In this document: one piece after another, positions 63,352 to 64,000 of the stretch
Layout of the letters: each line of letters begins with the position of its first letter
Position numbering within the stretch: position 1 is the first letter of the stretch
Assembly (NCBI GenBank): GCA_945952025.1
Contig: CAMFGW010000002.1
Location: 62,001-126,000 of the forward strand
Length of the DNA stretch: 64,000 nucleotides
Source: an uncultured Paracoccaceae bacterium
GTDB lineage: Bacteria > Pseudomonadota > Alphaproteobacteria > Rhodobacterales > Rhodobacteraceae
Reading direction: 5' to 3'
Notes under the pieces: model-generated
The model's database searches: none
What the model was told of the DNA's origin: nothing
What the model saw: the letters and a program-made list of their open reading frames with translations, nothing else
Program-made: the position numbers and the translations under genes

Positions 63352-64000
63352 ATGAGTAATATTTCCGAGCCGTTTCCAAGCCATGCCGCCGTTCCCGCCC
63401 GCCGGGTGGGCGGCTTGGGATTCTGGCTCTTCGCGGGCCTGATCGCCGTGTCGGTGCCGATCTTCTGGATCGGCTTCGTGTCGCTTGCCAAAGCCTGGTC
63501 GACTGCGGAATACAGCCACGGCCCGCTCATTCCCCTGATCTCGCTCTACCTCTTCCTGCGTGAACTCAGGAAGATGCCCGAACCCGCCGCGCGGATCAGG
63601 GACGGCTGGCAGGGGCTTGCGATCATGGTCGGTGCGCTGGCGCTGGCGCTTCTGGGCAACCTGATGCGGGTGCCGGACATCGTGACCTATGCCTTCATCC
63701 TTTGGGTGTCGGGCGTGGTCTTTTCCATCTTCGGCTGGGCGCGGGGGCGGCATCATCAGCTGCCGGTCTTCCACCTGGTCTTCATGCTGCCGCTGCCGCA
63801 GATCCTCTACTGGAAACTTGCGACCTTCCTACAGTGGGTGTCGTCGGTCATCGGCGTCTGGTTGCTGAGCTGGTCGGGCGTTGCGGTCTTCCTTGACGGC
63901 AATGTCATCGACCTGGGCGTCTACAAGCTGCAGGTGGCCGAGGCCTGTTCGGGCCTGCGCTACCTTTTCCCGATCCTCAGCTTCTCTTACCTCTTCGCCA
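63352..64000 (+). CDS. Exosortase (VPLPA-CTERM type, XrtD-like), partial
   Basis: The first 216 residues of an integral membrane exosortase are present; the window ends before its stop. About six hydrophobic segments are seen. The catalytic cysteine block is [13 protein letters not shown], near residues 197-209, and [15 protein letters not shown] near 53 is typical of EpsH-type proteins. Exosortases remove the C-terminal sorting tail of PEP-CTERM-like proteins. Its substrate is probably the VPLPA-CTERM protein at 53050. An EpsI-like C-terminal domain may lie beyond the window. Confidence 0.9.
   Translation, partial: MSNISEPFPSHAAVPARRVGGLGFWLFAGLIAVSVPIFWIGFVSLAKAWSTAEYSHGPLIPLISLYLFLRELRKMPEPAARIRDGWQGLAIMVGALALALLGNLMRVPDIVTYAFILWVSGVVFSIFGWARGRHHQLPVFHLVFMLPLPQILYWKLATFLQWVSSVIGVWLLSWSGVAVFLDGNVIDLGVYKLQVAEACSGLRYLFPILSFSYLFA

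Overview
The window looks like chromosomal DNA of a Rhodobacterales (Rhodobacteraceae) alphaproteobacterium. The evidence is very high GC, the C-minus form of ribosomal protein L36, a spike-base protein of the Rhodobacter gene transfer agent type, a VPLPA-CTERM protein with an exosortase, and Rhodobacterales-type flagellar and envelope genes. I see no rRNA operon, CRISPR array, integrase, transposase or prophage structural module. Taxonomy is inference from protein families; no database was searched.

Region 1 (1-12.2 kb) is mostly housekeeping: free methionine sulfoxide reductase, L36, tRNA-Val(GAC), an N-formylglutamate amidohydrolase-like enzyme, an amidase, a UbiH-type hydroxylase, a Trm112 / Lon-N / thioredoxin-TPR cluster, exonuclease III, an MFS exporter, an OmpR-type response regulator and GTP cyclohydrolase II. 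Three intergenic gaps here (near 2.0, 7.25 and 12.35 kb) hold copies of one multi-hairpin repeat whose stems vary in sequence but keep their pairing.

Region 2 (12.5-24.5 kb) looks like an amine catabolic locus. It has a 1015-residue kinase / M23 / PLP-enzyme fusion, an XRE-cupin regulator, a class III aminotransferase, a P5C-reductase-like enzyme, a BetI-like TetR regulator with a palindrome beside the divergent promoter, a Rieske oxygenase with no reductase nearby, and a polyamine-type ABC transporter (binding protein, ATPase, two permeases). The substrate is unknown. A small gene with decayed tandem copies of its 3' end follows (24.65-25.33 kb).

Region 3 (25.3-35.5 kb) holds a flagellar run on the minus strand, transcribed motB, flgE, flgK, flgL, flgI. 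It then has the NAD salvage pair pncA-pncB, a YegD-like Hsp70 protein with an apparent CTG start, and tRNA hydroxylase TrhO.

Region 4 (35.5-64 kb) is a large exopolysaccharide and exosortase locus. It holds a glycosyltransferase, an O-antigen-ligase-like polymerase, an acyltransferase, SGNH-type hydrolases, a GTA-type spike base, two beta-helix proteins, an asparagine-synthase-like protein and a type I secretion ATPase with its adaptor. It also holds a VPLPA-CTERM protein, a BY-kinase, a Wzz/GumC chain-length protein, an ExeA-like ATPase, an ExoY-like sugar transferase, a TPR lipoprotein, a Wza-like export protein, an outer-membrane protein and, cut by the window end, the exosortase. Together these suggest synthesis, modification and export of a polysaccharide plus sorting of at least one surface protein. 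The intergenic regions share a loose GGCGAA-ATTGT-GCGA motif that may be an operator.
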